This document shows, one piece after another, positions 34,984-43,682 of a stretch of DNA of 64,000 nt. The stretch lies in contig NZ_CP054301.1 in the NCBI RefSeq assembly GCF_013372285.1, positions 1,536,001-1,600,000 on the forward strand, written 5' to 3'. The translations under genes and the position numbers were made by a program. The notes beneath the pieces were generated by a model. The model saw nothing but the letters and a program-made list of their open reading frames with translations, searched no databases and was not told the origin of the DNA. This DNA comes from Marinomonas primoryensis. Lineage in GTDB: Bacteria; Pseudomonadota; Gammaproteobacteria; Pseudomonadales; Marinomonadaceae. Numbering within the stretch: the first letter of the stretch is position 1; each line of letters starts with the position of its first letter.

Positions 34984-36516
34984 TTACGCCCCAAGTCGAA
35001 TCATGCGATAGCTCATTGGAGCAATGCTTGCCGTTAGTATTTGCTGTTTGATGGCTGCGCCTTGGCCGTCTTTCGGTGCAACTTGTTCTGCATTTGGGCC
35101 ATTTTTCGTGTCTAGGGCGTGACCCGCCATGACTTTATCCATAATGATTGTCTGGTGTGGCTGCTCTTTTAGAGACGGATCTGAGAATCCTTGTAGAGAA
35201 AGATCCAATTCAATATTTTCGTCTGGGTGACGGTTAACAATGAAGAAGGTGAGCGCGCCATCTTTATCCGACTCCACAGCAGAAATATCCAAATAAGACA
35301 CATCGCTGGCGAACTCGGTATCGTAGCCTTGGCATTGCACTGCAAGGTTCAGTGCTGTGCCGCGTCCATATTGGGATGCGTACAAATACGGATAGTAAGT
35401 TGACTGACGCCAAGCTGGGCCGCCTTTGACCGTCATGATGGGCGCAATAACGTTGACCAGTTGTGCCAAGCAACCAATTTTGACCACGTCACAGTGACGA
35501 ATAAAGGTATTCAGAATACAACCAACTTGCAGTGTATCGGCGAAATCGTAAATGTCTTCTAATAACGCTGGAGCATGTGGCCAACCGTCATTGCCGCCGA
35601 GAAGGTCTTTATCTTGTTCGTTAGAGTGGTACCAGACATTCCATTCATCGAAGGAAATGTACACATCGTGATTCGAGCGCTTTTTGGCTTTGGTGGTTTT
35701 TATGACAGCGGCAACGGTATCGATGTAGTTATCAAGTAAGCAGGCTTTCGCAAGATAGTTGGCGGTGTTTTTCTCATGGTTGTCAAAATACATGTGCAGT
35801 GAAATGTAGTCGATTGTGTCGTAGGTGTAATCGAGAACCGTGCCTTCCCATTCTGGGTAAGTTGGCATTTTAGGGGAAGAAGAACCACAAACGACCAGCT
35901 CAATATTCTTATCAAAGGCGCGCATGGCTTTGGCAGTTTCAAACGCCACTCGACCGTATTCGGCGGCGGTTTTTTGTCCGATTTGCCAAGGGCCGTCCAT
36001 TTCATTGCCAAGGCACCAGAGCTTTACGTCCCAAGGTTCTTCTCGGCCGTTTTGCTTGCGAAGGTCAGACCAATAAGAGCCACCAGGATGATTCACGTAT
36101 TCAAGAAAAGCGCGTGCTTCGTCTAGGCCTCGTGAGCCAAGGTTTACCGCTAACATCATTTCTGTGCCAGCTTGTTCTGCCCATTCAGCGAATTCGTGAA
36201 TGCCAACTTCGTTGCTTTCTGATGTGTGCCAAGCAAGGTCGAGACGAGTTGGGCGGTCTTCTTTTGGTCCAATGCCATCTTCCCAGTTGTAAGCAGAAAC
36301 AAAATTACCGCCAGGGTAGCGAGTGACGGGAACATCGATGTCTTTAATTAACTCGATAACATCTTGGCGAAAGCCGTGTTCGTCTGCTGTTGCATGGTCT
36401 GGTTCGTAAATACCACTGTAAACAGCTCGTCCTAAGTGTTCGATAAAAGAGCCGTAAAGGCGAGGATCTATCTTTGCGATCACATAATCTTTATGTGCGG
36501 TAACAGTGGCGCGCAT
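34984..36516 (-). CDS. Intracellular alpha-L-arabinofuranosidase, GH51
   Basis: A 510-residue GH51 enzyme with no signal peptide, hence cytoplasmic. The acid/base Glu172 lies in LGNEMDGPWQ and the nucleophile Glu291 in FDEWNVWY; YPGGNFVSAYNWEDGIGP and HTSESNEVG (substrate cleft) are canonical. It removes terminal alpha-L-arabinofuranosyl groups from arabino-oligosaccharides after import. The start at 36516 follows AAAAGGAGAACACA. It is the first gene of a six-gene leftward operon (enzyme, ATPase, two permeases, binding protein, epimerase). A 27-bp motif some 43 bp upstream is shared with the regulator gene's promoter region. Confidence 0.93.
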   Translation of the reverse strand: MRATVTAHKDYVIAKIDPRLYGSFIEHLGRAVYSGIYEPDHATADEHGFRQDVIELIKDIDVPVTRYPGGNFVSAYNWEDGIGPKEDRPTRLDLAWHTSESNEVGIHEFAEWAEQAGTEMMLAVNLGSRGLDEARAFLEYVNHPGGSYWSDLRKQNGREEPWDVKLWCLGNEMDGPWQIGQKTAAEYGRVAFETAKAMRAFDKNIELVVCGSSSPKMPTYPEWEGTVLDYTYDTIDYISLHMYFDNHEKNTANYLAKACLLDNYIDTVAAVIKTTKAKKRSNHDVYISFDEWNVWYHSNEQDKDLLGGNDGWPHAPALLEDIYDFADTLQVGCILNTFIRHCDVVKIGCLAQLVNVIAPIMTVKGGPAWRQSTYYPYLYASQYGRGTALNLAVQCQGYDTEFASDVSYLDISAVESDKDGALTFFIVNRHPDENIELDLSLQGFSDPSLKEQPHQTIIMDKVMAGHALDTKNGPNAEQVAPKDGQGAAIKQQILTASIAPMSYRMIRLGA

Positions 36517-36558
36517 TGTGTTCTCCTTTTTCATTTTTGTATTTATATTTTTAAGAAG

Positions 36559-36585
36559 TTTATATCTGATTTTATGTTTCTTATC
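36559..36585 (-). promoter_or_regulatory. Candidate operator, copy A, upstream of the arabinofuranosidase operon
   Basis: On the minus strand the site reads GATAAGAA-N-CATAAA-N4-GATATAAA. Twenty-two of 27 positions equal the site at 37728-37754 in the same orientation, including the outer blocks GATAAGAA and GATATAAA. It lies 43-69 bp before the arabinofuranosidase start, a usual operator or promoter position. Confidence 0.6.
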
Positions 36586-36783
36586 TGATTATTGGATATT
36601 AAGAGGATAAACGGTCAAAGGTCAATCAATGAATCGATTATTTTTTGCTCAAAAACACGAAAAAAGAATGATTTAACAGAAGTAAAAGAATAGAGGAAGA
36701 GTCTTGAGTCGGTTTCAAAAAACTACGGCATTGAATACAAACAATTTTTTAGATTATCCAAAAATCGAATCGTGTCTTTTGGG

Positions 36784-37704
36784 CTAGGCTTGCAGGCGTA
36801 AAATAATGTCCTGATCGTAATTGCCAAATTGTTTCCCAAAAATATTAATGCCACCTGGGTGTTTAGCATTATCCGGCACAGAAATGCGTACGCGAATGGA
36901 TCTGTGGTCTTCCAGAGCCAGATCCTTTAAAGAGACATCAGAAACACGTATGCCATCAACAAAGGTGCCGTCTACCGTGACGCGGAAACTTTTCAAATGG
37001 CCGTATTGACTGCCTGCCAGCTTCCACCAATCTGGTGTGTATTTACCCCGATGGTCGCCATAATCACCGGGAGCAGTCCAAATAGCGGCGGTTTGTCCAT
37101 TGATTGAAATATGAATATCAGACGGCCAATTTTCAGACGTTCCGGGTACTTCAGACGACAGTTCCATCACCAATTCAAGCTCTTTTACTGTTTTTCCTAC
37201 AATGCGTGCATTGTTCGGGAACTGGTATTCCACGTAGCCTTTGGTAAACCATAATAGGCTAGCGCGCATGCGATCAGGAGAAAGGTAAGTGTCTGGGCTG
37301 TCTAAAAATCCAACAATGCCAGATTCAGAACACAAGCCACAAGGCGCCATAACATCAAATTCGGAATACAGTCCAACCGGCATGGCGACTTCGATGACGT
37401 CGCTCTGATTTTGCTTGGTATTGCTGAAGGATAAGACGATTTCTTCGTGCACCGCGCGGCAAATTTTTTGGCTACCTTTGCGACCTTTTTGACTTTCGGT
37501 GGTGATTAACCCGACGCTTTCAAGAGAGTTTATGTGACTGGAGGTGGAAGATTGTGGGAGTTCGAGAAGATCGGCGATGTCGTTTACATTCATTGGCCCT
37601 TTCTCGTGCAGTAGCGACAGAATGGACAATCGGGCAGGGGCTGCTAGGCTTTTCAGCACATCTGAGCCATCTTCAGGGGTAATTAATAAGAACTTTTTAC
37701 TCAT
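36784..37704 (-). CDS. ArsR-type transcriptional regulator with long C-terminal domain (arabinoside operon regulator)
   Basis: A 306-residue protein with an ArsR winged helix (about residues 15-95: LAAPARLSILSLL, NDIADLLELPQSSTSSHINS) joined to about 200 residues of C-terminal domain rich in beta structure and Trp (for example DYGDHRGKYTPDWW, then SISVPDNAKHPGGINIFGKQ). That is far longer than metal-sensing ArsR proteins and suits a ligand-binding domain, perhaps for a sugar. Start at 37704 behind GGAGATGGCG. It is transcribed ahead of and in the same direction as the arabinofuranosidase operon; a matching 27-bp site before both genes suggests autoregulation and operon control. Confidence 0.82.
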   Translation of the reverse strand: MSKKFLLITPEDGSDVLKSLAAPARLSILSLLHEKGPMNVNDIADLLELPQSSTSSHINSLESVGLITTESQKGRKGSQKICRAVHEEIVLSFSNTKQNQSDVIEVAMPVGLYSEFDVMAPCGLCSESGIVGFLDSPDTYLSPDRMRASLLWFTKGYVEYQFPNNARIVGKTVKELELVMELSSEVPGTSENWPSDIHISINGQTAAIWTAPGDYGDHRGKYTPDWWKLAGSQYGHLKSFRVTVDGTFVDGIRVSDVSLKDLALEDHRSIRVRISVPDNAKHPGGINIFGKQFGNYDQDIILRLQA

Positions 37705-37727
37705 CGCCATCTCCAGTTTAGGCGATA

Positions 37728-37754
37728 TTTATATCGAGATTTATGATTCTTATC
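37728..37754 (-). promoter_or_regulatory. Candidate operator, copy B, upstream of the ArsR-type regulator
   Basis: Minus-strand GATAAGAA-N-CATAAA-N4-GATATAAA, same length and orientation as copy A at 36559-36585, with 22 of 27 bases identical. It lies 24-50 bp upstream of the regulator start. Confidence 0.6.
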
Positions 37755-37821
37755 AAGTTTTAATTACTAGCCGCTTTCCTATTGTGTGAAGCGGCTAGCC
37801 CTGATTGATAGAGTAACCAAA

Positions 37822-38976
37822 CTAAGCCAGCGGCCCGCCGACTATGGTGGTGCGCAATCCGGCAATGATGTTGTCGCCCTTTTCCACTCTCAGCTCGTCG
37901 TACCACGCTTGGGTTTCTTGCATGTTTTTCCCGTGCGTGACATCGCAGCGTTTGCGGGCTTTAAGTACGAGGTCTTTAACGCGAAAACGGCGCTTTTCTT
38001 CATAGTCCTTTAAGGCCGTTTGAATGTCTTTTGTCTCTGCAAAACATTGGCCGAGCACAACGGCGTCTTCTAGCGCAGAGCAACCGCCTTGGCCGATGTC
38101 GGGTGTGGTGCTGTGGGCTGAATCGCCAAGCAAGGCAATATTGCCTTTTACTAATGTGTCGAAAGGCTCGATGTCGTGAATTTCGATACGGTTGGTCACC
38201 TCAGGGTCAATCGAATCGATGAGTACTTGAACCGGTTTTGCCCAGCCTTTGAAATACCCTTTTAGATCGTCAACGAGTGTCGTTCTGTCTTCATCAAGGC
38301 CTTTTGGCAATGGCACATCAAAGAAGAAATAGAAGCGGCCATCGGCGATTGGCATGACGGAGACACGTTTGCCTTCACCAACGAACGTTGTCCATTGATT
38401 TCCCGGCGCGATGTTTTCGTCAATGTTGACCAATCCATTCCAGTTCACATAATCGGCGTAACGACGTTCGGTTTGATAGCCAATTACGTGAGCGCGAACC
38501 GATGAATGAGTGCCGTCTGCGGCCACCATAAAATCCCCCGTCGCGCTGGAACCGTCGGTAAAGTAAGCCGTTACGCTGGTTTCACTCTGTTCAAGTTTTT
38601 CAATACGCTTGCCAAATTGCACTTTCTCACGGCCCCACCAGTCAATCATTTGGCTTTGTAAGTCAGCTCTGGAAACAGGACAAGGGCGTTCACCAACCGC
38701 TTCGACTAAAGGGCTGAGACTAAACTGTGTCATTACGGCGCCAGTCAATCCATCATGATACGCCAGATTGTGCATTGGGCCGCCGAGGGAGTCCATGATG
38801 TGACCCATGCCGAGATGGTTCATGCATTTCACGCCGTTTGACCAAATAGAAAGCGCCGCACCAACGGGTTTGATTTCTTTTACCGCTTCAAAAATATCGC
38901 ACTCGATGCCTTGCTGCTTTAGCGCCGCCGCGGCAGACATACCACCAATGCCAGCGCCGATGATCAATGCTTTCAT
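37822..38976 (-). CDS. hpxO: FAD-dependent urate hydroxylase HpxO
   Basis: A 384-residue class A flavin monooxygenase, the same length as I recall for Klebsiella HpxO. The FAD motif GAGIGGMSAAAAL, the DG motif VAADGTHSSVR and GDSAHSTTPDIGQGG are present. Arg204 (EGKR) and Tyr216 (GRFYFF), residues reported as important for urate hydroxylation in HpxO, fall at identical positions. The enzyme converts urate with NADH and O2 to 5-hydroxyisourate, replacing uricase. Start 38976 follows AAGGAGAAGGTT; the reading from 39036 has no site. It lies 260 bp downstream of the HIU hydrolase gene on the same strand, which supplies the next step. Confidence 0.95.
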   Translation of the reverse strand: MKALIIGAGIGGMSAAAALKQQGIECDIFEAVKEIKPVGAALSIWSNGVKCMNHLGMGHIMDSLGGPMHNLAYHDGLTGAVMTQFSLSPLVEAVGERPCPVSRADLQSQMIDWWGREKVQFGKRIEKLEQSETSVTAYFTDGSSATGDFMVAADGTHSSVRAHVIGYQTERRYADYVNWNGLVNIDENIAPGNQWTTFVGEGKRVSVMPIADGRFYFFFDVPLPKGLDEDRTTLVDDLKGYFKGWAKPVQVLIDSIDPEVTNRIEIHDIEPFDTLVKGNIALLGDSAHSTTPDIGQGGCSALEDAVVLGQCFAETKDIQTALKDYEEKRRFRVKDLVLKARKRCDVTHGKNMQETQAWYDELRVEKGDNIIAGLRTTIVGGPLA

Positions 38977-39207
38977 AACCTTCTCCTTAATCTCTAAACC
39001 GTTAATTAAGGGAGTAATTCGCAATAAACATGCCATGAAACAATTGAACCCATAATTTAATATGTGAAACCTTTGTTTTAGGGTGGTCGTTAGGATTTCA
39101 AATAAGCCAAAAAAGAAAAGGGCAATTTTCTTATTTGACCGTTAAGGCAGAAATGTGAAATATCTTGGTGCGCGTTGTTTTCGATTTGCTCTATTTTAGC
39201 TCGCTCT

Positions 39208-39227
39208 ATACGGGTGCTGGCCCGTAT
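39208..39227 (-). promoter_or_regulatory. Short stem-loop after the HIU hydrolase gene
   Basis: ATACGGG (39208-39214), loop TGCTGG, CCCGTAT (39221-39227), just past the HIU hydrolase stop on the minus strand. No T-tract follows, so it is more likely a 3' mRNA-stabilising or partial-termination hairpin between this gene and hpxO. Confidence 0.45.
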
Positions 39228-39236
39228 TGAATGGGG

Positions 39237-39617
39237 TTAGCTACCGCGATAGGTGCTGTAGGAATAGGGCGATACGAGCAGAGGGATATGGTAATGCGCG
39301 TTTTCATCATTGATGCCAAAACGAATCACCACGGTGTTTAAAAAACTAGGCAGCACTGTTTGATTATTTTGGTTGTTATCTTGAGCGCTGTCTTGTTTCG
39401 CAAAATACGCGTCAATGCCGAATTCTAGTTCATACACAGCGGCTTTGAAGTGGGCATCCTGCAGTAACGGTTGGTCACAGCGCCCATCATTGTTTGACAC
39501 CGTGCTATGAATAAGCTGTCGCTGTCCATCAGAAGAATGCTTGTAAAGGCGGATTGTTACGCCTGCGGCCGCGATACCTTTTGTTGTGTCTAAAATGTGA
39601 GTGGTTAAGTATCCCAT
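39237..39617 (-). CDS. uraH: 5-hydroxyisourate hydrolase (transthyretin-like), HpxT/UraH
   Basis: A 126-residue transthyretin-related protein: the N-terminal LTTHILDTTKGIAAAGV (catalytic His), a central NNDGRCDQPLL (catalytic Arg), HYHIPLLVSPYSYSTYRGS with the family's C-terminal YRGS tetrapeptide. No signal peptide. It hydrolyses 5-hydroxyisourate to OHCU. An internal low-complexity stretch (DSAQDNNQNNQT, about residues 78-89) enlarges a surface loop compared with the usual 110-115 residues. It is divergent from the OHCU decarboxylase gene across 212 bp, so the two steps share a control region. Confidence 0.95.
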   Translation of the reverse strand: MGYLTTHILDTTKGIAAAGVTIRLYKHSSDGQRQLIHSTVSNNDGRCDQPLLQDAHFKAAVYELEFGIDAYFAKQDSAQDNNQNNQTVLPSFLNTVVIRFGINDENAHYHIPLLVSPYSYSTYRGS

Positions 39618-39829
39618 TGTTTTTCCTCAATTGATTTTTTAGTCTTTGGCTAATCTTGCCTGTTTTTTGCAAGTGAAACTGATATGCGTGAAATAGGTTT
39701 GAAAATATCATTTCATAGTGATCAATATCTGTGCCATGTGTTTCTGTTATTTTAAGGGTTCTTATTGGTATTAGATTGAGATTAGACCATTATTTATTGT
39801 CAATACCATCGATATTTGGAGACGTATTT

Positions 39830-40351
39830 ATGCAAGACCAACACGCCGTGTATAGCCAATTGAGCGAAGCGGATTTTGTATCTTTATTCAGTGAAATATA
39901 TGAGCATTCAGAGTGGGTCGCGGAACAATTGTGGCGGCAAAAGGCGGAGCAGCCAGAGGGATATTTTGATCATTTAGACAAAATAAAACAGACGATGGCG
40001 GACGTTGTAGAGCAGAGTTCGGATGAGCAAAAATTGATGCTGTTACGTGCTCATCCAGATTTAGCCGGAAAAACGGCGTTGATTGGTGCGTTAACTGATG
40101 CTTCTAAGTCTGAACAATCTGGCGCAGGACTGGATCAATGTTCTGAAGAAGAGTTGGCGCATTTTCTTCAGTTGAACGATGTGTATCGAGCCAATTTTGG
40201 CTTTCCCTTCATTATGGCGGTGAAAGGCGCGACGAAAGCACAAATCCTCGCCGGTTTTGAAGAAAGAACACCGAACGACTGGAAAACCGAATTTGATAGG
40301 GCAATGAGTGAAGTGCATAAAATTGCCGGATTCAGATTGGCTAGCCTATAA
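39830..40351 (+). CDS. uraD: OHCU decarboxylase, HpxQ/UraD
   Basis: A 173-residue alpha-helical protein with the family's signature HPDLAGK (catalytic His, about residue 70), followed by SGAGLDQCSEEE and FGFPFIMAVKG. It decarboxylates 2-oxo-4-hydroxy-4-carboxy-5-ureidoimidazoline to S-allantoin, the third step after HpxO and UraH. Start ATG 39830 follows TTTGGAGACGTATTT; the upstream in-frame reading from 39731 has no site and is not conserved in character. It stands convergent to the LysE-type gene. Confidence 0.93.
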   Translation: MQDQHAVYSQLSEADFVSLFSEIYEHSEWVAEQLWRQKAEQPEGYFDHLDKIKQTMADVVEQSSDEQKLMLLRAHPDLAGKTALIGALTDASKSEQSGAGLDQCSEEELAHFLQLNDVYRANFGFPFIMAVKGATKAQILAGFEERTPNDWKTEFDRAMSEVHKIAGFRLASL

Positions 40352-40382
40352 AGCATTTGACAAGTAAGTGCTGAGATACGCA

Positions 40383-40985
40383 TTAGATAAACATCATGGG
40401 CAAGGTCGTTAACAATAAAATTCCCATCAGCATGTTGAAGTAGCGATGAAAGGTCGGATCTTGTAGCTTACTTGAAACCAACTTGCCGATGGTGATCCAC
40501 ATAAATGTGCCGGGCAGCGTCGCGACGTTAAACGCGATAATGCACAAAAACGCCGATGGCCAAAAAAGATCGCCTGTTAAGGTGAATAGCGTGCTCGCTG
40601 ACATAAGACTCGCCCAAGATTTTGGATTGATCGCCTGAAACGAGGCGGCTTGTAGAATGGTCATCGGTTTTAAGCTGTTCTTGGAATTATGCATCTTGGC
40701 GAAGGCGATTTTGGCCGACATGTAGACAATGTAACCTGCGGCAATAAAGGTAAAAACATTGTGCATAACAGGCCAGAGTCTAAATATTTCCCCTAAACCT
40801 AACAAAATGACGATGTGCAACAGCGTCATACCACAACGAATTCCCAACACATGCGGCAAGGTTCGTCTCATGCCAAAATTGGCTCCAGAATGGGCGAGTA
40901 AAATATTATTCGGTCCAGGTGTTACCGTGCTGATAAGACAAAAAAGTGCGAGTGCGGGAATCAGTTCTAACAAAGCGGCATTCAT
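40383..40985 (-). CDS. LysE/RhtB-family exporter
   Basis: A 200-residue membrane protein with about six helices and the RhtB/LysE signature near the start (PALALFCLISTVTPGPNNIL). Family members export amino acids or related compounds. It is divergent from a MocR-type regulator, a frequent pairing in which the regulator controls the exporter. A perfect inverted repeat lies between the two starts. The substrate is unknown. Ends 31 bp from the convergent uraD gene. Confidence 0.88.
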   Translation of the reverse strand: MNAALLELIPALALFCLISTVTPGPNNILLAHSGANFGMRRTLPHVLGIRCGMTLLHIVILLGLGEIFRLWPVMHNVFTFIAAGYIVYMSAKIAFAKMHNSKNSLKPMTILQAASFQAINPKSWASLMSASTLFTLTGDLFWPSAFLCIIAFNVATLPGTFMWITIGKLVSSKLQDPTFHRYFNMLMGILLLTTLPMMFI

Positions 40986-41028
40986 CGTATTATTCCAAAA
41001 AAAGTAGGTCTACAATTGCTAATTGTAT

Positions 41029-41050
41029 CAATACAGTTTGTGCTGTATTG
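41029..41050. promoter_or_regulatory. Inverted repeat in the LysE-MocR divergent promoter region
   Basis: CAATACAG (41029-41036), spacer TTTGTG, CTGTATTG (41043-41050): a perfect 8-bp dyad 44 bp from the LysE-type start and 52 bp from the MocR-type start. A further CAATACAAT occurs near 41073. It is likely the binding site of the MocR-type protein. Confidence 0.55.
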
Positions 41051-41101
41051 TACTTATTAAGATTCTCACACAATACAATTATGGGCAATTTATTTATTGT
41101 T

Positions 41102-42544
41102 ATGAATACAATTTGGAATGTTAGTAAAACTGAGTTTGATAATGCTTGTTTGGCTCAACCAAAATACAAAGCATTGGTGCTGTTAATAGAGCAAGCCATA
41201 TTGGCAGGAGATCTACCAGACAAGCAAAAATTACCAGCGCAACGGTTACTTGCAGATCGCCTGATCATTACTCATGGCACGGTCACACGAGCCTATGATT
41301 TATTAGAAAAGAAAGGCTTGGTCAACGCGAAACTCGGTGCTGGCACTTATGTGAATTTGCCTAACTCGGTGCGAACGAATACGACAAGTAATCAAGCTAA
41401 TCGCACCGATGACTTAGTGAACCAGACCGCAAAAGAATATGATTTCGCGTCTAGCATGCAGCCAATGCTCGGTCAGCAGATGTTAATGAAAAACGCATTG
41501 AGTGAACTTGCCCAAGATCTCGATGCGGTTACTCAAATCATGACGTATTCGCCTCAAGGCGTTACCAAGCACAAACAAGTATTTACGGATTGGTTAGGCA
41601 GTAAAAAAATCAAAATAGAGACCAGCGACATCGTCTTTACCCAAGGTGCGCAGCAGGGCATTTATACTTGCTTGCAAATACTCACCAAAGAAAACGACTA
41701 CGTGCTGCATGAAGAATTAGCGTATCCCGGTTTTTTCCGAGCAGTCGATGCCAGTCGAGTAAAACCTTTGGGCGTTCCAATTACAGAGGAAGGTTTGGAC
41801 TTAATGGTATTGGAAGACTACTGCCAGCAATACAAACCGAAGCTGCTTTACATTACGCCCAATATGCAAAACCCAACCAACATTCAATACTCTCAAGCTC
41901 AATTAGATCGTATCGTCACGCTCAGCCGCGAATATGATTTTTATATCATTGAAGACGATGTGAACTACTGTTTGTCAGAAAATTGGCGTTTACCCTTGCA
42001 ACAGCAAGCCCCGGATCGCGTGTTTTATCTATCGAGTTTGTCCAAATACGTCGCGGGTGGATTACGGGTCGCCTACAGCGTCGTTCCTAAAGAATGGCAG
42101 CATGCCTTCAACGCCAACATTCACAGCCAATGCTGGATGGTTTCGACGTTAAACTTTGAACTCGCGACACGTTTCCTAACCAGCGAGCGCTTCATACACA
42201 ACCAATCCCTGCTAGAAGGCGAAATGCGTTATCGACAAAAAGCGTTCAAGACCATGGCTGAAAAGCATGGTTTAACCACTCGTTGTGGTGGTTTGAATGT
42301 GTGGCTCTGTTTACCGAATGCTATAAACGTAAACCAATTTAACGCCTTCTTGTTATCTAAAAATGTGAAAGTCAGAACCGCGGATTTATTTCGCCATCCT
42401 GCGTCATCAACAACGGTAATAGACCTCAACGCTTTGCGAATTTCTCTTGGCGGCTTTAACACCAGAAACGAATTTGAAGAAGGCATAGCGGAATTTGAAA
42501 ATGCCTTGGGGCAGTTTAATAACCAACAAGACGTTGTGATTTGA
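41102..42544 (+). CDS. MocR-type (GntR HTH plus aminotransferase-fold) transcriptional regulator
   Basis: A 480-residue fusion of a GntR winged helix (about residues 15-85: LPAQRLLADRLIITHGTVTRAYDLL, GLVNAKLGAGTYV) with a class I aminotransferase fold containing the PLP-lysine block SSLSKYVAGGLRVAY. MocR proteins use PLP or amino compounds as effectors. I choose ATG 41102, though ATG 41081 is possible; the reading from 40946 extends back over the LysE gene start. It is divergent from the LysE-type exporter and probably its activator or repressor. Confidence 0.9.
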   Translation: MNTIWNVSKTEFDNACLAQPKYKALVLLIEQAILAGDLPDKQKLPAQRLLADRLIITHGTVTRAYDLLEKKGLVNAKLGAGTYVNLPNSVRTNTTSNQANRTDDLVNQTAKEYDFASSMQPMLGQQMLMKNALSELAQDLDAVTQIMTYSPQGVTKHKQVFTDWLGSKKIKIETSDIVFTQGAQQGIYTCLQILTKENDYVLHEELAYPGFFRAVDASRVKPLGVPITEEGLDLMVLEDYCQQYKPKLLYITPNMQNPTNIQYSQAQLDRIVTLSREYDFYIIEDDVNYCLSENWRLPLQQQAPDRVFYLSSLSKYVAGGLRVAYSVVPKEWQHAFNANIHSQCWMVSTLNFELATRFLTSERFIHNQSLLEGEMRYRQKAFKTMAEKHGLTTRCGGLNVWLCLPNAINVNQFNAFLLSKNVKVRTADLFRHPASSTTVIDLNALRISLGGFNTRNEFEEGIAEFENALGQFNNQQDVVI

Positions 42545-42579
42545 GTGCTTTTCTTTTCTTGACCGTTCGTTATAAAGGG

Positions 42580-43587
42580 CTAAGTAGAAGGTTTGCCTGT
42601 CTCTTTATCAACAAAGTTAGCCTGAATGCGTTGGTTTAAAAAATCCGCGGCGCTGATGGGTTGGTAACGTTTTTCTGGACCTTGGATGATTTGCTTTTTG
42701 TTGGCTTGACAGAAAAAAGCGATGGAGTGGCGGCTGCCGCAGTATTCGTTGACTCTTGGTTGGCGGACCCGATGTAGGTTTGAGATCAGTTTATCGTCAC
42801 TCCAGCGCATTAGCATGTCGCCAATGTTGCAGGTGATAACATTCGGCAGCGGCGGAATGTTAGTCCAGCGTTGGCTGTCAGACTCCGCTCCTGGGCACAC
42901 TTGTAAGCCGCCGTGGCCTTCGTGTTGGAAGAGTAGAGTCAAACAATCAAAGTCTGTGTGGGCGCCTGCGCGCCAGATATTGCCTTGTTCTGTTACGCCT
43001 TCGGTCGGAAAATAATGCAATAGACGCAAGGTGCTTTGGTAGTCGGTTTGCTTCGGGTCGTGCGCCTTACTGAAGAAGTCTCGATCAAAGCCTAATTTAT
43101 CTGCAAAGCAAGACAGTACTTTCATTCCAACATCCCAACACTGTTTTTCAAAATGCAAAGTGTTGGCTTGAAAGCTCGGCAATTCTTCTTCGCTTGGCCA
43201 CAAATTGTCCATGTGATATTGGGTGATTTGGTAGGATTCTTTCTGGTCTTTTGTGCCTGTCGATGGGCGAATTTGGCTTCGGCTTTCCCAGCCTGCGTTA
43301 ACACCTTTTGGTCTGGGGTATTGGGCTTTGATGGTCTCAGACAAATCAAAGAAACGCTCGGACTCAATAAAGGCTGCGTCTATTTCTTCGGATGGAATAC
43401 CGTGGTGACTTAATTGAAAAAAGCCAATCTCGGTGGCAGCAAGCCAGAGTTGCTCGGTTATTGCTTCACGACGGTGGTCAAAGTTGCTTAGGTCTATGAT
43501 ACGGATTTCACGGTCGTTTGTGTCTTTGCCCGCGCCGCCAAAGGTGGTTTCTCGTTGCAGTTCTTCAAGTGAGTATGAATCAGTCAT
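42580..43587 (-). CDS. Isopenicillin-N-synthase-like 2-oxoglutarate/Fe(II) oxygenase of the purine operon
   Basis: A 335-residue non-haem iron oxygenase with an N-terminal DIOX_N domain (REIRIIDLSNF, GFFQLSHHGIP) and the catalytic double-stranded beta-helix: Fe ligands His210 and Asp212 (AHTDFD) and His272 (NLHRVR), and the 2-oxoglutarate Arg286-x-Ser288 (RHS). It should hydroxylate a small substrate with O2. It is the last gene of a leftward operon with a deaminase and an NMT1-type importer, between urate-breakdown and xanthine dehydrogenase genes. A purine or pyrimidine substrate is inferred; none is established. Start follows AGGAGGAGACCAAC. Confidence 0.85.
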   Translation of the reverse strand: MTDSYSLEELQRETTFGGAGKDTNDREIRIIDLSNFDHRREAITEQLWLAATEIGFFQLSHHGIPSEEIDAAFIESERFFDLSETIKAQYPRPKGVNAGWESRSQIRPSTGTKDQKESYQITQYHMDNLWPSEEELPSFQANTLHFEKQCWDVGMKVLSCFADKLGFDRDFFSKAHDPKQTDYQSTLRLLHYFPTEGVTEQGNIWRAGAHTDFDCLTLLFQHEGHGGLQVCPGAESDSQRWTNIPPLPNVITCNIGDMLMRWSDDKLISNLHRVRQPRVNEYCGSRHSIAFFCQANKKQIIQGPEKRYQPISAADFLNQRIQANFVDKETGKPST

Positions 43588-43682
43588 GTTGGTCTCCTCC
43601 TAATGGAAAATGGAGCAATGACCGAACGTATAATAATATACGTCTGACTGCTTCTACTCCGTGTTTTTACAGTTTGTATTAA

